This document shows, one piece after another, positions 62,843 through 64,000 of a DNA stretch of 64,000 nt. A program made the position numbers and the translations under genes. The notes beneath the pieces are model-generated. The model was given only the letters and a program-made list of their open reading frames with translations. It was not told the origin of the DNA and ran no database searches. The stretch comes from Symsagittifera roscoffensis (lineage: Eukaryota; Xenacoelomorpha; Acoela; Convolutidae), in the NCBI RefSeq assembly GCF_963678635.1, contig NC_087064.1, positions 1,767,688-1,831,687 on the forward strand, in the 5' to 3' direction. The first letter of the stretch is position 1, and each line of letters begins with the position of its first letter.

Positions 62843-63862
62843 TATGTTTGGTGAATGTTCAGTTCGCTCGCAGCTTATAGTAAGTCAGGGTTTTTTATGG
62901 TGAGCATCCTTAATAATTGTTCTGCAAAATATAGTATAAGTCCCGAAAATAGGCACATGCGAGTTAAGTTAAACTAAGACGATTCATTCACGAGAGAAAA
63001 GACCAACATGAGATGTTCAGCTCCTAAAGGAGAACCACTGTTGTGACCCTTAATTAGGACCTACTTTTTAACTGTTATTTTCGTACATCTGGATAATTTT
63101 GTGAATATAGTTTTTAAGGGTATTCAAAATCTGTATAGTAACTTTTGGATGTGCATTTTCACTAATTTAGGCCTCGCGATCATCTCGGCGCTTTTTTTCT
63201 CAGCAAACCTCTGAGATTTGGTCATACTCTTTTTTATTTTAGAGCTATAAAATAGTCTCTCGAAATCGTGGGAGGAGTATTCGCTGATTTTATCAGTTTT
63301 TTTAACGCATATGTGTAATGTATTGATGGTTAATCTTTTTTTTCAGTCAATATGTTTGGTAATTGTGCAGTTCGCTCGCAGCTTATATTAAGTCAGGGTT
63401 TTTTTACGGTGAGCATCCTTAATAATTGTTCTGCAAAATAAAGTAGAAGTCCCGAGAATAGGCACATGCGAGTTAAGTTAAACTAAGACGATTCATTCAC
63501 GTGAGAAAAGACCAAGACGAGATGTTCAGCTGCTAACTGAGAACCACTGTTGTGACCCTTAATTAGAACCTACTTTTTTGGTTATTTTTGTACATCCTGG
63601 ATAATTTTGTGAATATAGTTTCTAGGAGTTATTCAAATTCTGTGTAGTAACTTTTGGATGTGCATTTTCACTAACTGAGGCCTCGAGATCATCTCGGCGC
63701 TTTTTTTCTCGGCAAATCTCTGAGATTTGGTCAAACTCTTTTTAGTTTAGAGCTATAAAATAGTCTCTTGAAACCGTGGGAGGAGTATTCTCTGATTTAA
63801 TCAGTTTTTTCAAACAAGGATATGTGTAATGTATTGATTGTTAATCTTTTTTTTTCAGTCAA
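62843..63862. repeat. 508-bp direct tandem duplication
   Basis: Copy 1 about 62843-63350, copy 2 about 63351-63862, both starting TATGTTTGGT and sharing blocks such as GTTCGCTCGCAGCTTATA and AGGCCTCG. Both end with an identical-looking T-run and CAGTCAA, a good splice-acceptor shape. Scattered substitutions and small indels separate them. Confidence 0.85.
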
Positions 63863-64000
63863 CCAGCCAGAGGCCTAAGCGGTTAGTTTATTTAAGTTGA
63901 GAAGAGCTCACTTAACTGGAGCCATTAAACTATGGCTTACTTGCAAGAGCTTGCCTTGCAAATTGCAGCGCACATGCTATTTGAACCCGCAATCATATAG

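Larger units (their letters stand above)
60737..64000. other. ECH1 intron 6 (open at window end), repeat-bearing
   Basis: The last ECH1 exon is not recognisable here; nothing matches the family's C-terminal W-N-M-x-M-L-type segment. Contains dispersed repeat copies (61672, 62681), a tRNA-like SINE head and a 508-bp tandem duplication. Confidence 0.6.

Noticed and set aside
63859-63900. Candidate last ECH1 exon after the second duplicated acceptor
   Set aside because: The short peptide in the right phase does not resemble the ECH1 C-terminus.

Overview
This window is nuclear DNA from an invertebrate animal that I could not place in a phylum. The evidence is one spliced host gene (an ECH1-type dienoyl-CoA isomerase, + strand, exons between 36921 and 60682) sitting in AT-rich DNA dominated by animal-type mobile elements: Penelope-like elements, an RLE-type (R2-like) non-LTR element, two Ty3/gypsy LTR retrotransposons, hAT-derived sequence, a hAT-like MITE and a tRNA-like SINE head. 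I found no prokaryotic operons, no rRNA genes and no CRISPR array.

Layout. 1-1740: decayed Penelope-like element (+) with RT and GIY-YIG remnants. 1741-5743: unassigned DNA with one minisatellite (4431-4672). 5744-7785: second decayed Penelope-like element (-). 7786-12396: R2-like element (-) whose 3' 1.4 kb is tandemly duplicated. Its 5' end lies at the centre (about 12397) of a roughly 2-kb palindrome. The other arm (+) runs 12405-13579 and resumes at 35129-36360. It is split by a 21,549-bp LTR retrotransposon (13580-35128, sense strand -).

Element 1 is the most striking object. It is a giant Ty3/gypsy element with 880-bp LTRs that differ at five positions by eye, and a 3-kb repeat-rich leader. 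It encodes gag (two CCHC knuckles), then protease/RNase H in the same frame after one UGA, with the catalytic RT core missing by an in-frame deletion. Integrase follows (frameshifted, one ochre stop), then a macro-domain-like segment. Last comes a 6.5-kb third reading frame carrying a complete SGNH/GDSL-hydrolase motif set plus a second, degenerate SGNH-like segment. Three uninterrupted R2-like segments in the window show the empty target site.

36921-60682: ECH1. I could join six exons in frame (257 codons). The last exon is not in the window. Intron 1 is 19.6 kb and holds a hAT-like MITE and a nine-unit tandem array (about 37887-55006, unit about 1.24 kb, sense strand -). Each complete unit joins the end of a hAT transposase to a GIY-YIG endonuclease tail. 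Unit 8 is split by a 6.2-kb Ty3/gypsy element (46919-53141; 202-bp LTRs with one difference). Intron 5 uses a GC donor. The remaining introns and 60737-64000 hold dispersed repeats, a tRNA-like SINE head and a 508-bp tandem duplication.

Order of events, by inference: R2-like insertion, palindromic and tandem rearrangement, then element 1; separately, expansion of the hAT/GIY-YIG array inside ECH1 intron 1, then element 2. Single-base frameshifts and stops may include assembly errors, so each needs reads to confirm.
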